A stretch of 64,000 nucleotides of DNA from Ophioderma brevispina (Eukaryota; Echinodermata; Ophiuroidea; Amphilepidida; Ophiodermatidae). The position numbers were made by a program, and so were the translations under genes. The notes below the pieces were generated by a model. The model searched no databases and was not told the DNA's origin. It saw only the letters and a program-made list of their open reading frames with translations. Positions 1-38,759 of this stretch are shown here, one piece after another. The stretch's first letter is position 1. Each line of letters begins with the position of its first letter. The DNA is taken from positions 62,001 to 126,000 of the forward strand of contig JAMKCH010088417.1 in the NCBI GenBank assembly GCA_023653785.1. Reading direction: 5' to 3'.

Positions 1-1265
1 AGTTCCTGCGAGCCATATTAGATGTTCTATCCTGTACCGGGATAGAACAGTTTCATTATTGGAGTGCTTTAATCTCCCGTGATTTCAGTGACGTTAGTGT
101 GTAATGCTTGTTGAAGCATTATATCACGAGCGTTGATTCAAAACGCTGACGCACCCACAATCGAGTATTAAGAACAACTATGGGAAACACGTGACGTCAC
201 CGACGCGAAGAACGGTAAATGGAGTATAATCATTTAGTTGATAGGATATGAATTTGTCTCAAAATATGCAAACACTTTCCAAAAAGTATACAGCACACAA
301 CCTCATGTTTATCACCGTGCCAGTTGAAAGTTATAACGAGAACCTTTACCAAGAGATACTTACACAATATACGCTATTAAAAACAATTATTGGACCACAC
401 ATGGAGTGGTTTCTGGGAAACGGAATCATACTAACATATACAAATGAATGATAAAATTAAAAACATTTTGTCTGACCCACGCGCTATTTGAAAATTCGCG
501 CTAGTGATTGGGATATGTATTGTGTTATGCGACACGGACGGCACACAAGTAGCGTCATACACCTTCACACATGATGCTTGCATAAATGTGTACCGGAATG
601 CGCATTTCCTATGGCATGTATGACGCCAACGTGCCGCCGTATCGCAAACCAACGTATAACAGTAGCGCGAAGTTTACATAAACACGTGGTAAGACTGACG
701 GCAGCGTTCCCGGAACCAGCGTAGGTGGCGTAGCTCAAGACTGGCTTTGGCGGAACTCTTTCAAAAGGTCGTAGTGAAAACCGCGTAATAACCTAAAACC
801 CCGATATCTATGATGTAGCCAACATTTTAAACATTGTATCGCATGGAACGCCTTCGAATGGTTTTCAACAGGGTGGAGAGGTGAAAAAAACATACGAAAC
901 GCATACATCTGAGCCAAAAAGTTAATTTTATGATTTTATTTAAAGGACCAGTGCGTCACGATAAGCATCAGAGGGGGGGGGGGGGAAGGATGGGCCTGGG
1001 GGAAGGACAAACGATCACATGACATGCATGAAAAGCCGTCTTCGGAAGCATACGGATGCACGGGAGGAAAACGTCATTACAGACAATCTTTTCTCGTTCA
1101 AATTGATACCAAATGTGACCGATTTTCGAGTAATTGTTAGATCTACAATTGAATCATTATTCGCTACCAAAAGGTAAATTTAGAATTTTTGGACGTTGTT
1201 TTGAAGTAGGTAAGGGTTTACCAAGCTTAAGTAGTTATATTGTCAACACTCATATATAACATCCA
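1..1265. other. No gene seen
   Basis: AT-rich intergenic DNA. Only short chance frames. A poly-G run of 13 at 973-985 is the single notable feature. Confidence 0.7.
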
Positions 1266-1341
1266 GCTTAGATCAGCGGTTAGGCTCTCGTCCCGTGGAT
1301 CCTGGACCGATCTCAGGTTCGAAATCCTATCGGGGCGCAAC
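1266..1341 (+). repeat. tRNA-like SINE head or tRNA pseudogene
   Basis: An A-box-like TTAGATCAGCGGTTAGG at 1268-1284 and B-box GGTTCGAAATCC at 1316-1327, in tRNA spacing, followed at 1344 by a T run that could end Pol III transcription. The stem pairing is poor, so it is not a functional tRNA. Confidence 0.55.
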
Positions 1342-3387
1342 TATTTTTTCCTTCCTCTTTCATCTTCCTTATAATAATAATTTTAGGCCTAATGGTAGTC
1401 AAAGTACTAAGAAGACTTTTATTCATTTTTTTCTGGAAAAATACGGTATAGGTTACGGGGCGGGACCGTATCAATGAATTACCACTAGTACAAGACGAAA
1501 AGTATTGTGAATACCGAACCAAAGGATGGTGAAAGCTGGCCATACACTAAAGCAAATATTATCTGATAATGAATGATGAATGTTGAAAAAAAAAATAACA
1601 TCAGCAAATCAGTAGGTGAGAGGATGCATTCACCGTGGGTAATGCATCCTCTCACACCAGGAAGCCTTCATTCAACAACAATCATTCTTCAAGCGAAGGA
1701 GCATAACACAAACTTATGTGCAACATCAAAAAACAGTTCAAGGACATTACCTACCAGTACATTGAAATCCCATCAGCATGCCTTCAACAACACAACACAA
1801 GGGCCCTTCTGGAAGTTATTTGGAATTTTCATATTGATGAGATATGAAATTATTGCGGATGTCATACCCCATCATGACCCCACCCCATGGCCCCGGGGGA
1901 AGGCCACAACATCTACAAATATGACAGGCTAGCCCATCATTGGCCAGGACGCAACACATGGCCGGGGCACATGGGACTAGGCCTCTCTCTAGTTCCGAAA
2001 AACTGGGATGTTTTAATTCATTGTTATGGTTTAATATAATTCCGGTGTTCTATTGAAACCACTCCGAATGTGGGCAATAATTATGTTATAGTGTATATTG
2101 TCAATATTATTCGTTGTACGGGTTTCCTTTAATTTTACTAATTGGTTTCGTTGGCCCCATACATCAATCGCCAGCCCCAAATACACCCCTTTTGAGGGGA
2201 ACAGTGGAACATACATTTATAAACAGTTTACATGTAGTTTTAAGAAACGTTATCTAGGTATACTCTAAACCTAGAAGTACAAATAATCAATAACTCCCAC
2301 ACAAGTCCTCACAAGGAATGCCTGGTATTTCGACTTATTGACCAGTACTTTGTGTATCATGTAAGAGATGGTTTGTCGTACTCAAGCGCTTGTCTTATCT
2401 GCGCCAAGCGTGTATATATAAGGTGTTTTGTCGTAAGATGCAAGATGCTGCGCAGACATTCAATTAATGTACTTTGTACTTCTAGTTAACAGATATTAGA
2501 CCGGAATGATTTCAATTTCCTCAGGACCAAGTGGACATAAAGACTGAAAACCCATGTGCTATAGGCCGACTACTTCATCAGCCTTAGTACGAAGTGACAT
2601 TATGACAATGAGCAATCCAGAAAGTATAGTTTGCCATATATAGGACGTTTAAGTTACGTGGTAAATTCAGTGTAAAGTTCCATTTATCAAATTTGTATTG
2701 TGTTGATCAGTGAGGAATTGGGGGACTAATCATCGCTTCCTAACCAATAAACGCAAAAATGGAAGATCTGAAATCATTGGGAATTGGAAACATGTACATT
2801 TCCAGATTGCACACGCTCATACCAACCCCAATTTGACACCAATTTTGTAAAGACTGAAGCATAGTTGAAAAATTTTGGCCCCCTGTACAATACCAATCAA
2901 CAAGTTCAATGACCTCTATCAAATTTTGCCCATATCTCTGGCATTATCTGTGATGTTCAGTTACAACTAGATATTTCTGATTCCTTATGATGAGAAAAAT
3001 CAATTTGGATACTTTTTAAATTGAAACACTGGTACGATTAATCCTTTTTAATCCAAGACAGATGGCCGCCAAACAGACCACTTGGGACCAATATGTGATG
3101 TTGGAACATCAAATTACTTTAGTAGATGTCGTATAGAGATTCTAAAAATCAACGTTATGATGTAGGTTTAGGGGGGGTGCAGGGGAAACTATATACTGCT
3201 AGACTAAACAGTCTCCACCCAAAATACTGCATTCCAGTACACAAAAACTCGGGCTAAGTGGAGCATAGTTGTGGTAACTGTTCCAGAGTGGAGCTATTCA
3301 ATAAGAATTCTGATCACATTAGCAGTATCAATTTATTCCGTAAACATTATCAAGGTTAGAATTGCAAATCTGGCACACCAATCCTTG

Positions 3388-3455
3388 CTGGTCTTGTGGC
3401 GATATATAGGTAGCTGACCTTATGATACAGTGGTCTCGGGTTTGAATCTTACCGA
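3388..3455 (+). repeat. Weak tRNA-like SINE head
   Basis: B-box-like GGGTTTGAATCTTACC at 3438-3453, preceded by TGTGGCGATATATAGGTAGC at A-box distance. No full cloverleaf. Confidence 0.3.
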
Positions 3456-3974
3456 TTCTTTTAAAATATAACAGTTTCTGAATTTTTCCTCCAACCTGAA
3501 AAAATAAGTCCAAAAAGATCAATAGCTGCCCTTTGAGGTTAGTGAGGGAGACCTGCTTCTGGAGCATTGTTGGTCAAAAACTACTGCATACTTGCAGTAC
3601 CACAATAATTATTTGCATAAAAGCATATCAGCAATGCAACACAGAGTGCAGCAATGACCAAAACACTTTGTGAAAGCCACCTTGCTTCTGGCCAGACAGA
3701 CAAGACATTCTTTCTGGAATACCCACAGAGATGCCACTCAGTACCACCAAAAAACCTGAAAAAGTGCCTAAAATTGGCCTAAAAAGACCGAAAACAGGCT
3801 AAAATACACACATAAATTTGCACGAAAAAGTGAAGTGGCATCTGTTAAACCACTAAACCAAATGAAAAGGAGAATGGTAGACAAATCCTGTAAAGAATTA
3901 GGTTTTTAGCTTGTCGTATTCTTAGCGGATTAACAAATATAAAATGGCAATGGTTTAAGAAAGCCATCATTCCG

Positions 3975-4042
3975 TCCCCATAGTCTAGTGGATAGAAACA
4001 TCTAATCAGTGGGCCACTAGTTTCAATCCGGCCAGCAGCACT
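3975..4042 (+). repeat. tRNA-Glu-like SINE head
   Basis: TCCCCATAGTCTAGTGGATAG is close to the 5' half of metazoan tRNA-Glu, with the B-box remnant AGTTTCAATCC at 4019-4029. The anticodon arm and acceptor 3' side are degraded, so I read it as a SINE or pseudogene. Confidence 0.6.
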
Positions 4043-5520
4043 TGGGTTTTCAGAGCTTGTGTATGTCAGCTGGAGCCCTTACAGCAATAGCAATACATTT
4101 TTGAAGAGTGCCCACAATTTTCAAAATTTGAGATTTTTGCACAGTTGGTGATTGTCTAATAACCTATAGCCGGGAGCGGACCTATGTCACATCACTCAGC
4201 GCGGTGAAAACAAACCAGGGAAAGCCCAGGGAATCCCCGTATCACGGTGAAAACAAAGTGCGCAAATTCAGTAAGTACGATCACTGCACATCACGAGACA
4301 CTACGCTTTCAGCGCGTATTGAATGATTTTTACGCATTGTTACCAAGCATATTTTTGCCAAAAGCCCAGATGTCCGCGATCGGCAATGCCAAAAAATGTG
4401 CGTCATAAAGGAAGCGATTTTGTAATTAGAATCGGGATCATCGATTGAATTTGACGGCAGAGCTTAAAATCAAAATTCTGTCCGTCCATTGTGAAATAGT
4501 GCCACCTTGCGGAAATGATCTAATTTGACTTGCCTGGAACTACTAATGGATGAGTGTAGGTACATGGCGCTACTTCCCAGTTATTTCGTATCGGAAGGAC
4601 GTTTCCAGCAGGCACTGAATTATCAGGATCCGATATTAAAGGCCGACTCAGATTTCCTGATGAGGGCGCACTTAATTTTCAAAGAAATTGTGTTTTTGCA
4701 TGTACAGAATGCTTGTCCATATACTAATCACTGTGTGAAATAACTTGGCTCTAATCGAAGACCTTCATATATAAATCCCAACTATGTTATAAAATTCCGG
4801 ATCCGGAATTTTTGTTATACACGGTATCCTATAGCACTGTTATACTGTACATAAATGTTTACTGCATGAAAACGGAAAATCAGATTCAATTGAACATTTT
4901 AGGCGATTATCTTTAGTTCTGGAGGAGTATTTTCAATTTCTATTCAAAATAATTATATTTCGAAATCTCTGAGCTGGCCTTTAATTATCCACTTACAAAT
5001 GATATTATCGTACTTACAAAATTCCTTTTGTGATACATGCAAGTTCCAGCTTTTACCATTCACAAGTAAACTCAACTAGCCAATTACCAATGCAACTATG
5101 CAAAAACCTCCAAAATTTTTGTTAATGTACTGCTTATTTTCCTTTATGAACATGTGCAATCACTACGAAGAATGAACTCAAACACTAATATATGATAAAG
5201 ACACAAGTTTATTATCTTCAACTGCCATCATACAGAAACTGTGATACACATTCCAAACACATTAATACAAGACACAAAACTAAGACTTGACCAAGTTTTT
5301 TTATGTAGTACCTATTTATAAATTCTCTTTTCGTGCACGTGACCAAAAAATGCCAGTGTTTCTGTGTTATCTAAATGCACGTCCTGATTATGCAAAAATC
5401 ATGGGACGTATCCCTCAATCGCACCAGCAGGTGTATTTTGTTTTTCCTGCCGTGTGTCTGCGAGGCCGCCCACGTTTTATATATTAGCAAAGAGTGCATC
5501 TTTTTTTAAAGGGTAGGTGA
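4043..5520. other. No gene seen
   Basis: Intergenic. The frame at 4525-4743 has no recognisable motif, and no splice-bounded exon was found. A short inverted repeat AAAATTCCGGATCCGGAATTTT sits at about 4792-4813. Confidence 0.6.
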
Positions 5521-5684
5521 GACTACCACCGGGAGTTTCCATAACCTGACCCATCTGACACTTTTCTGACACACTCATGAATTCGGAAAGCACAGGTTTA
5601 TTCCATTAGGTTTCCGAATTCATAAGTGTGTCAGAAAAAAGTGCGTCGGATAGGTCAGGTTACAGAAACTCCCACTACCACCAG
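5521..5684. repeat. Foldback element
   Basis: The two halves are near-complete reverse complements: GTTTCCATAACCTGAC against GTCAGGTTACAGAAAC-like, GACACACTCATGAATTCGG against CCGAATTCATAAGTGTGTC, with a loop of about 20 bases near 5600. The arms are about 70 bp. Confidence 0.85.
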
Positions 5685-8606
5685 TCTATGATCTACACAT
5701 TGACTACAAAAATGCATTTCCATGATAAAATGAATCGAGCGATCATCCAATCACGGAAAAGGAGAAAATATGGATGCACATTTCTTGACATTTTCTTTTT
5801 TTTCAAAAAACTGACAGAAGAAAGAATTATCTTTTGAGGAATCGAATATAATCTACCTGTAGGACTACACTACTTCAAGCGCTGTACAATGATTATCTTA
5901 CTCCATAGAGAAACAAGGCATAGGCAAAACAGATTGATTTCAAATCAGCACTGTTGGGGGCGTCTGTTATAGTTAAAAAGTTACAAACTCTAGGATTCAA
6001 TTGTTAAAGGTCATAAAAGTCGATGGCTGCCTAAAACTGCCGAGCGGATTGCCCGCACCAGGCCTGTAGGGACACTTCCTGTACTTGTTTGGAAGTTCCT
6101 TTTGCAAAATGGAATATTGTGTATAAACCAACATTGAAAGTAACAAAAATCGCCTATACGGATTGTTGGGGTGGGGGGAGGGCCCAAATGTAAAATTTCA
6201 TCCAGTCCCACTTCTCAAAAAGTATGTACACAGAACTTTACAAGTACTTCATTGCATGCTCTCTTCAGGACAATTATAAAACATGATTTAGTAGCATAGG
6301 CTCGCTTATTTCGGGGCCATTACTCTAAGTGGATTCTTAATTAGTGAAAACTCCAAAAATCATTCCTTTTGAAAATTGAATCATTACCATATCTTCCACT
6401 GACCCAAGCTATATCACAAGTCCAGATCTTGTTTAACCCTTGGATATGAACACACAAACACAATGTAAAAGTATCGCCAATAAAAAAAAAGCCAAACAGC
6501 TCGCTACAAGTACTTGCCGTGAGAGGGTCAGGAGGCGGGCAGGGGGCGGCGATCAGGCAGGTGCTCCGACAACATTTGCCTTTTAGTCCTCATAGGCAGC
6601 CAAGCTAATTAGGGTGAAGGGGAAAGGTCATCAGTGCTATTATTCTTGAAAATCACTACAAAATTTAATTCCCTCAAGTCACTATCAGCTAGAATAGGCT
6701 CATCACCAAGGAGCCAGTTCAGAGAGTTGTCCATGTACCTGTGTAACTTGGAACTGACCTGGTATATTTTGGGTATCATAACATACCCTCAAACAAGAGG
6801 GTATTCCTTCCAAGATACACTGGTGAATGAAAATATACTGAACTCTGCCATGGGAATGAGACACTAGGCTGACAGTGTGTGCATTAACCTACACACATGT
6901 CGAGATAAAAACTGACTCCTGCGGAATTTGGGTACTAGAAATTATACCCGCATATTCACTGGGGTCAGTCTCAAAGGTCACCGACCTCCATGAAGGATGA
7001 GAGTGTTTGCTTGTAGTGAGTGGTCACATGCCTATTATAATAACTACCAGTACCAGTTTTTTTGTTTAAGATATATACACATTTAGAAACCAACAACGTA
7101 CACAATTCAGTTTTACACACGCTGTTATTTCTCATATTACACTGGAAAAAAAAAGACACAGAAAAAAAATGTCTCATGGTTCGTATACATATATAATATA
7201 TTATAGACAAGGTAGTTGATCAAAAAACCCCGCAGATTCATCATCAAACCATGAAACACTACAACAGCACTATTCACAGAGTTTTGTTTTTCGTCGTCGT
7301 TCACACATACATGATGTTCATCAAAGTCGAAGAAAAAAGTTATGCTCACAGACAGAGGCAACATAAAATGCTATTGGCTAGAATTCACATTCACAAATAC
7401 TCCATTCTTATCCATAATAATACAAAAAGTACACTAGATCAGATACGCTGTGTGGTGAGAAATTTGAGCAGAATCTGCTATTATATCCTGTACCATTTTT
7501 TTTTTTAATTATTTTTTCAGATATTTTCATGCTTTGTATACACAGTTCTTTTTAAGTGCAGGTCAAAAAAGCAACTACCGTGACATTACATGTTCTTGGT
7601 AACATAATGTCACTGACATATTTTGTATAATATTAAATATTTCCCCCAGAGGGCATGGTGCAAAATGAACAAATTGGAGCAGTGCAGGCAGTTGCAGCTT
7701 TGGCCGAAAACCCACAAACCCTGGCTATAAGCCATTTAATTCCAACATATCGGCTTATTGTGGACTGATAGGTGGTGCATAAAGCAACTGTGGGCACACA
7801 AGTCTCTGCATACCAGAAGCGGGCAAATTGCGATTGATGTCAGTTTCAATATAGGGGCATACAAAAGCCAGGCAACAGATTTTGTTTGACAACAAAGTGG
7901 ACTGCATCTGCATAATACAGTTTACTCCCCTTCCAGATCCACTGTTTCGTTCATTTTAAAATCAAGCATTAAAAATAATAAAAAGTTGGTTAAACAAATT
8001 CAAACAAAATGCTTCCTGGCATTGCCTGCACATTTCCAATCCAAAAGGCAAAGTTAACCAGCCTTGCAACCATAGTGAACGAAGAAATTGACCTCAGATT
8101 TGACACACGGTACCAAAAATACCACGGGCAAGTCAATATTACTGGGTTTGAGGCATTTCCTCAACTCCGCCCAAGGACATGGCAAAATATGGAAGGCAAT
8201 AGTGATGGCTAGATCTAGGGAAACCAACCAACAGCAACCATTTTCCTTTTCTTCACACTGCTCAAAAAAGTCTGGTTGTTAACTATAGATACAATTAAAG
8301 TGGTTGCTAAGGTTTATAATAAGGCCGTCCACAATGCAACTATGTCCAAAAGTACCGCCACACTTGTAGTTGGTCTAATTAAATTATATCCTTTGCATCT
8401 ACTATGTAACATGTGCTTTATTCTGTTAAAGCACATAATACAGAGTGGGTGCAAAAGGTATAACATATTTATGCTGTTGGTTTACAACCTACAAATTTGC
8501 GAGGCAAAAGGAAATCATTTGCACTTTTCGGACTAATAAAGAAAAGTTCTTGCCAATTCATTGATGCGATAATGCACGTTGCCGTGCATTCAGCCAACCT
8601 CATACA
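5685..8606. other. No gene seen
   Basis: Intergenic AT-rich DNA with homopolymer runs. Small frames such as 8009-8212 show no domain or conserved pattern. Confidence 0.6.
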
Positions 8607-8756
8607 CAGGGGCGGATCCAGGATTTGAAAAACGTCAAAATTACCGGGGGGCTGAAAGGCTGCAACTTGTCCAAAAGCTTCCAAAATGGGCTGATTTAGC
8701 AAGAGATTTTGACAGAATACCGGGGGGCGACGCCCCGCTCCCTGGATCCGCGCCTG
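8607..8756. mobile_element. hAT-like MITE, copy 1
   Basis: Begins CAGGGGCGGATCCAGGATTT and ends CCTGGATCCGCGCCTG, inverted repeats of about 16 bp starting with the CAGGG typical of hAT ends. 150 bp, non-coding. The flanking 8-bp sequences do not match as a duplication, so the insertion is old or rearranged. Confidence 0.75.
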
Positions 8757-9469
8757 AACACGTATGTAAATTTGGTCACCAATATGCGAAATTCCTAATT
8801 ATGTTATTTGCAGTAGGGACTTCACAGGATCGCAGTATGACAGAAATTAAGAAAGATCTTTGCTACTTGATTGACTTTGTTCTTGAGAGATGCGTAAAAG
8901 TATGACCCACGCGTCTTACAAATGCCATCACCATGGAATCGCAGTAGCCACCGTGCATCAATTTTTTTTCAGAGCCTGAGTTGTATAATTAAGCAGGGTG
9001 ACTGCCGGCTACTATAATTTGCTCCCCTTTTCATTTTTGTTGATAACCCAGGACAAGGGGGAATTTAAATGAATAATAATAAATGTGGGAATAAAACACC
9101 CGATACAGTACTATGAATATTCAACACAAACTTGTGCTTTTTCAGAAATGTATACGCTTTTATCACTGAAAATAACAAATTACATAATAAACATTCATTA
9201 TTAAATACTTGCCCCACCAAAATGTGTATTACGACTGAGTAAACAGATTAAAAGATTTTTCAATTTAATCACTATACATAGTTATTTTTTTGTCTGTGTA
9301 CCACATCCATGCAGGTAATTATTTGGTGGCTACATTAACATCCAAATTGTGACCAGTGTTACGAACTCCGCTACACAAAACCTGAAGTAGACCTTATCAA
9401 TAATACCATTTCAAGGGGCCTTGAATGGGGTTGATAGTGGAGGTACTGTTGCTTAATTTAGCAAGCTCA

Positions 9470-9757
9470 ATAAGGATACTCCTTACCGAAGGATATGCTC
9501 CTTCCTGATAAGGATATGCTCCTTCCCGATAAGGATATGCTCCTTACCAAAGAGGATGCGCGCCTTCCCAATGAGGATACGCTCCTTCCCGATAAGGATA
9601 TGCTCTTTCCCAATAAGGATACGCTCTTTCCGGAAAAGGACAAGCTCTTTCCCGAAAAGGATACAATCTTTCCTGAGGAGGATATGCTCTTTCCCAACAA
9701 GGATACGCTCCTTCCTGATAAGGATATGCTCTTTCCCAATAAGGATACGGATCTTTC
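9470..9757. repeat. 21-bp minisatellite, about 13 copies
   Basis: The unit is close to AAGGATATGCTCCTTCCCGAT, with variants in which CTCC becomes CTCT and ATATGC becomes ATACGC. Because 21 is a multiple of three and the unit lacks stops, long open frames appear on both strands. They are a by-product, not genes. Confidence 0.9.
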
Positions 9758-10506
9758 CCGAAGCAGATATTTCCATGTGTTCATATTCAGACTTCCAAAG
9801 AGCAATTTTCTGAAGATTACAACTTATCTTGGCATTGAGAACAAAATGTTGGCAACTCATATTTTGAGGTTTTTTGCCTAACTCTACATCATTTTGTTCA
9901 AGGTCTAGGCCTGTACATAGGCTACCTTATATGTGGTTTTAATAGTTACTTAAATTGCTCCTTATTTGGTCTACTTGGTTTTTAGATCCATCATACATTA
10001 CCTGCACCATCCACTAAACCCTTTAGACTATCCCGTGCTTCAAGGAATTGCAAAAAGAACTTGGGAGTTCATTAATGCCTTACTCAAAACCTCATTATTA
10101 AAGACATCGTTCAAAAGGGTTCAAAACAGCAGTGTAGAAAGCTTCTCTGCAGAAGTATGTGCCTGCATCTTCAGTGTTCCTCAGTTAATGACAAACCGAG
10201 CAGTTGTGTAGCTTTCTTAAGATGCACAGAAAATGATGTGATCGTATGAGGTAACAGGCATGGCACAAATGTCAGCCACTTGGGATGGAGATCTAAAACC
10301 ATGCTAAAGGCTTTCTAGTTGTTTACAGACGGCCCGCTTGATTGCATGAATGCAATAACCCACGTCCCAACGGCCTGATTCAGGATTTTGCATATCATTA
10401 AACACTTGTCACTTGGAAAAAAAAAAAAACTTCAGCATTACAAATCTACATGATTTCATATAAGGCAAAACTTTTCTTTACTTGCTTTTATTTTTCAGAG
10501 TAAAAA

Positions 10507-10605
10507 ATGGCCCAAATTGCAGGAGCAATTATTGCTCCAGCTCACTACTTAGTTGGACGATTACTTTCCCTCTTTGTTCGCGTGTTCAATATTATGTCCA
10601 CCTGA
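10507..10605 (+). CDS. Candidate 32-residue hydrophobic micropeptide
   Basis: The ORF starts AAAAATGG (good initiation context) and begins MAQIAGAIIAPAHYLVGRLL. It is followed by a Leu/Phe/Val-rich stretch with one Arg and ends at TGA. It is preceded at 10497-10498 by a strong acceptor (TTTTATTTTTCAG), and a donor-like CAG|GTATAT lies at about 10640, so it could sit in an internal exon of about 140 bp. The middle is hydrophobic enough for a membrane or amphipathic helix. I recognise no family. Chance is a real possibility at this length. Confidence 0.25.
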   Translation: MAQIAGAIIAPAHYLVGRLLSLFVRVFNIMST

Positions 10606-11994
10606 TCATGAAGTGAAAAAGACTTTTTGAAGCATCAGGTATATTATATAGAATTATATACAATTTGCAAATTTTTTAAACCTCCATGCTTCAGACCTGG
10701 CAAAAAAAAAAAAAAAAAAAAAACCCAAACAAATTCTACTAAATATCCACTGATAAAATCTGAACAAAACGTGCTGCAAAATGTTCACTGGTGATTGCAC
10801 CATTCGCGTCCCACCATTGCCACCACACTACTATCGACTTCAATGGACTCATTTCAACACACCCGATTCAGTAACTCCAAAGTGATGTTTACACTGGAAT
10901 CTTGTTGTTGATGAGGTTGTTTTTCACAAAACACTATGAGAGAAAAGTGGATTGCTTGGACACTTTGATGTCAAAAGCAGGGTCACTATCTCCGGTCTGC
11001 AAAAATGAGTTCACTGAAGCACTGCGTGGTTGAGACTAAAAAAAGTACATTGATACAATTTTGTACATAACAAAAACTTGAAATAAAACGTGTATGTAAC
11101 ACTGCATTTTTCACTTGACATTTTTAAATATTTTTTTTTATGTATTTTTACTTTTTTGGTACTTTTTGTTTCTGACCAAAATGAAAAAGGCGGTGCAACA
11201 TTTTTTTTCCACGATTGTATCATCATAGTCCAATGGCAACGCTGGGCAATGGAAAGCTAATATTTTTTTTATTAATTTTTCTTCATTATTTTTCTCTTTT
11301 TTTTGGTTTTGTTTTTTTTACTACTACCACCACACATTTTGGCCCACAAATGGACAGGATTTCATGTAAAATTCACAAGGGGGTTGTATTATCAACCTGC
11401 AATATAATTCATACAAATTAAACAGAAAAAAAGGAGTATCCTTTTTCCCCATTATATTGATAAAAACAGGCCAGACATGTTCCCAACTTTGCAGACATCC
11501 CGACGTGAATATCCACCCACCCCGATACAAGATACGCGGAGCCTGGAGTTGATTGACAATGTGGTCCTGATGTGCTCAACTAAACAGCACAATTTTTTGC
11601 GAGAGTCAAAAAATACCCTCTTGACGTTAATCCTGGCACAATTTATGCAGAGTGTATGTATGGGAAGGTTGCATACTAGTAGTTAACAAAGTTGGCCCAT
11701 AAATGTGGAAAAAAACATGAAGTAACAGTGCTATGTTGCTGTGGCACTGTAAAACCCCTCCCCTCTTCACCCCGCATAAATTATGCCTTCCGAGCATGAA
11801 CCACCCCCTCCCCTACCCATGATATCCCCATCCCTCCCCCCACCCATCACAATATTCCTGTTGACTGGCTCACCACACCTAGCTTATCATAGACAACGAT
11901 TCACCACTACCATTTCACATCCTATTTTTTTTAAACGACTCTTTGCGTTTTTTTTTTTTTTTTTGAGAATAAATGCACAGGCCCTAAGGCTCAG
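10606..11994. other. No gene seen
   Basis: Runs of poly-A (10702-10722) and poly-T, with low-complexity T-rich segments at 11250-11335. The region lies beyond the 3' end of the Gbeta transcript. Confidence 0.6.
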
Positions 11995-12000
11995 TTTATT
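11995..12000 (-). terminator. Candidate poly(A) signal for the Gbeta transcript
   Basis: AATAAA on the minus strand, about 230 bases past the family stop position and about 70 past the extended stop. It is the first clear hexamer after the last exon. A T-rich stretch in the plus strand at 11948-11964 follows. Inferred from position only. Confidence 0.4.
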
Positions 12001-12069
12001 TGTTTTCACTATAAGACGTCCATCAAAGTGAGTTAATCGGTACACAGCTAATCGCTGTATAGAAATTCA

Positions 12070-37211
<25,142 letters not shown>

Positions 37212-37836
37212 CTGTAAATCACAAAAAATAAAAAAAATAAACAAATGAAATGGTTAGTATGAATTCAAAGTGCTTGTTTGCCAATGTAGTGCTATATCTT
37301 AAGAAGTTACACACTCTGCATGGCCCCGAAGTATAAATGGATTGTATAGTATGTTTTTGTAAGATTTCTTTATGTACTAATATTGAAAAAAAATACTTCA
37401 TCCCCCCAAAAATTAAAATTCCAAAAGTTAATCACACATCCATGGTAGAGCAGGAGGTATCATTTTACTTCAGGGTGTTAGTGTTGTTTCTTCAATGTCT
37501 TGTCTATTTGAAATTTGTTTTCCTTGGACACTGGGCAGGAGGAAAATCAACTAACCTCGCAATTTTCATCCTGAAAAGTAACAATCAATTAAAGAATGTA
37601 CCCCAAACCTTTCCCTTTCGATACTCCCTTGATATCAAAATCAAGATGTCTCCCTTAGAAATGATTGGTACCAGGAACATGAATATTCATAGCATATGCA
37701 CTCAAGAACATTTATGGTGTTTTGGGTTGCGTGCTGATGAACGAAGAATGACGGTCCTTAATTTGGAGTGGTCTCATTTTGTTATCATTTTTATCTTAAA
37801 TTTTCAACGAAATCTAGCAATGACAAATTATATATT

Positions 37837-38200
37837 AAAGGGGGATGGCCCGATTTAAGGATATGAAGTTTTCATCTTGATAGATTAACCTTCACCCAAA
37901 AACCCCATCTGTAAAGTTTCGCACCGATATTTCAATCAGTTTTGCTGTGAGAGCTAAAAACGTGATTTTGTAAGCCCCATAGAGTACTGTGTAAAATTAA
38001 TATTGGTCGACCAAAATTTTTGCTCATAACTTCCACATTTTCGCTCATAACTTCCAAACCAAATATCGTTTTGCCCTAAGATTTCACAGGGTAAATGAGA
38101 AAAATAGTCTTTCTTCTGATACCAAAATTTTGACTACTTCCGGTAAAATCCGGGGCTTCTGGGGACGAGGCTATTAGCGATCGGGCCATGGACCTTTAAA
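37837..38200 (+). repeat. TIR-bearing MITE family, copy 2 (complete)
   Basis: The start AAAGGGGGATGGCCCGATTT and the end CGATCGGGCCATGGACCTTT are imperfect inverted repeats, so this 364-bp copy looks complete. It has no coding capacity. Internal blocks match copies 1 and 3. Confidence 0.8.
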
Positions 38201-38669
38201 CATGGTTCAAATTTCTGTGATCTATATCCAATTGTTTGGGGTGAACGGTTCACAGTAAATATATTTCTTTTCATCTTGCCACCCAAAAATAGATTGAGTC
38301 AGTGCATTTTAAAAAGGTCAGGTGGGTTACCAGAAACAAAGCAGTGTTTTACACCCAGTGTCCTACAAAGTATCATCAGAGTGTCAATTGGACAATGTCA
38401 CCTTTCCAAGGGAAATGGATGTGTCTCGACAAAAACAAAGAATTGCCCCTTGCAGAGAACATTTCTTGCATGGACAGATCTATGCTAATTTCACCAATCT
38501 GAATGGTTACTCAGAAGGGGTTGGTCTCCTTTGGGGCATTAACAGATATTCAACAAAATATATGTACTATATGATTTTCTATCCAGTCTACATAAAAATA
38601 TGTAAAGAGTTTATCCAGTGTCCAGGTAATAGGTCATGTGTAAAATATATCTTTAAAAAGCTGTAGCTA

Positions 38670-38759
38670 ATTAATATTTGCAATAAATATTACATGTACT
38701 TGTCTTGACATGCACACTGGTGTCAAGGCAAGAACATGTTATTTATTGCTCATATTAAT
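38670..38759. repeat. Foldback repeat
   Basis: TTAATATTTGCAATAAATAT plus ACATGTACTTGTCTTGACA is mirrored by TGTCAAGGCAAGAACATGT and ATTTATTGCTCATATTAA, with a 10-bp loop. Related CCTGCCTTGACATGTA fragments recur at about 39208, 39411 and 39537. Confidence 0.75.

Noticed and set aside
3975..4042. Possible functional tRNA-Glu gene
   Set aside because: Only the 5' half and a B-box remnant are preserved. The acceptor and anticodon stems do not pair, so it was recorded as a SINE head.
9467..9881. Long open frames on both strands across the 9.5-kb minisatellite
   Set aside because: Explained by a stop-free 21-bp unit repeated in frame. Different frames and strands are open together.
37337..37858. 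173-codon open frame on the plus strand, the longest in the Gbeta region
   Set aside because: It lies in a Gbeta intron, its 3' end runs into the MITE at 37837, and no domain, signal peptide or conserved pattern is visible. AT-rich sequence can yield one such frame by chance.
38278..38666. Overlapping plus-strand frames of 70 and 114 codons
   Set aside because: Composition looks mildly coding, but there are no splice-bounded exons, no domain and nothing downstream to join.
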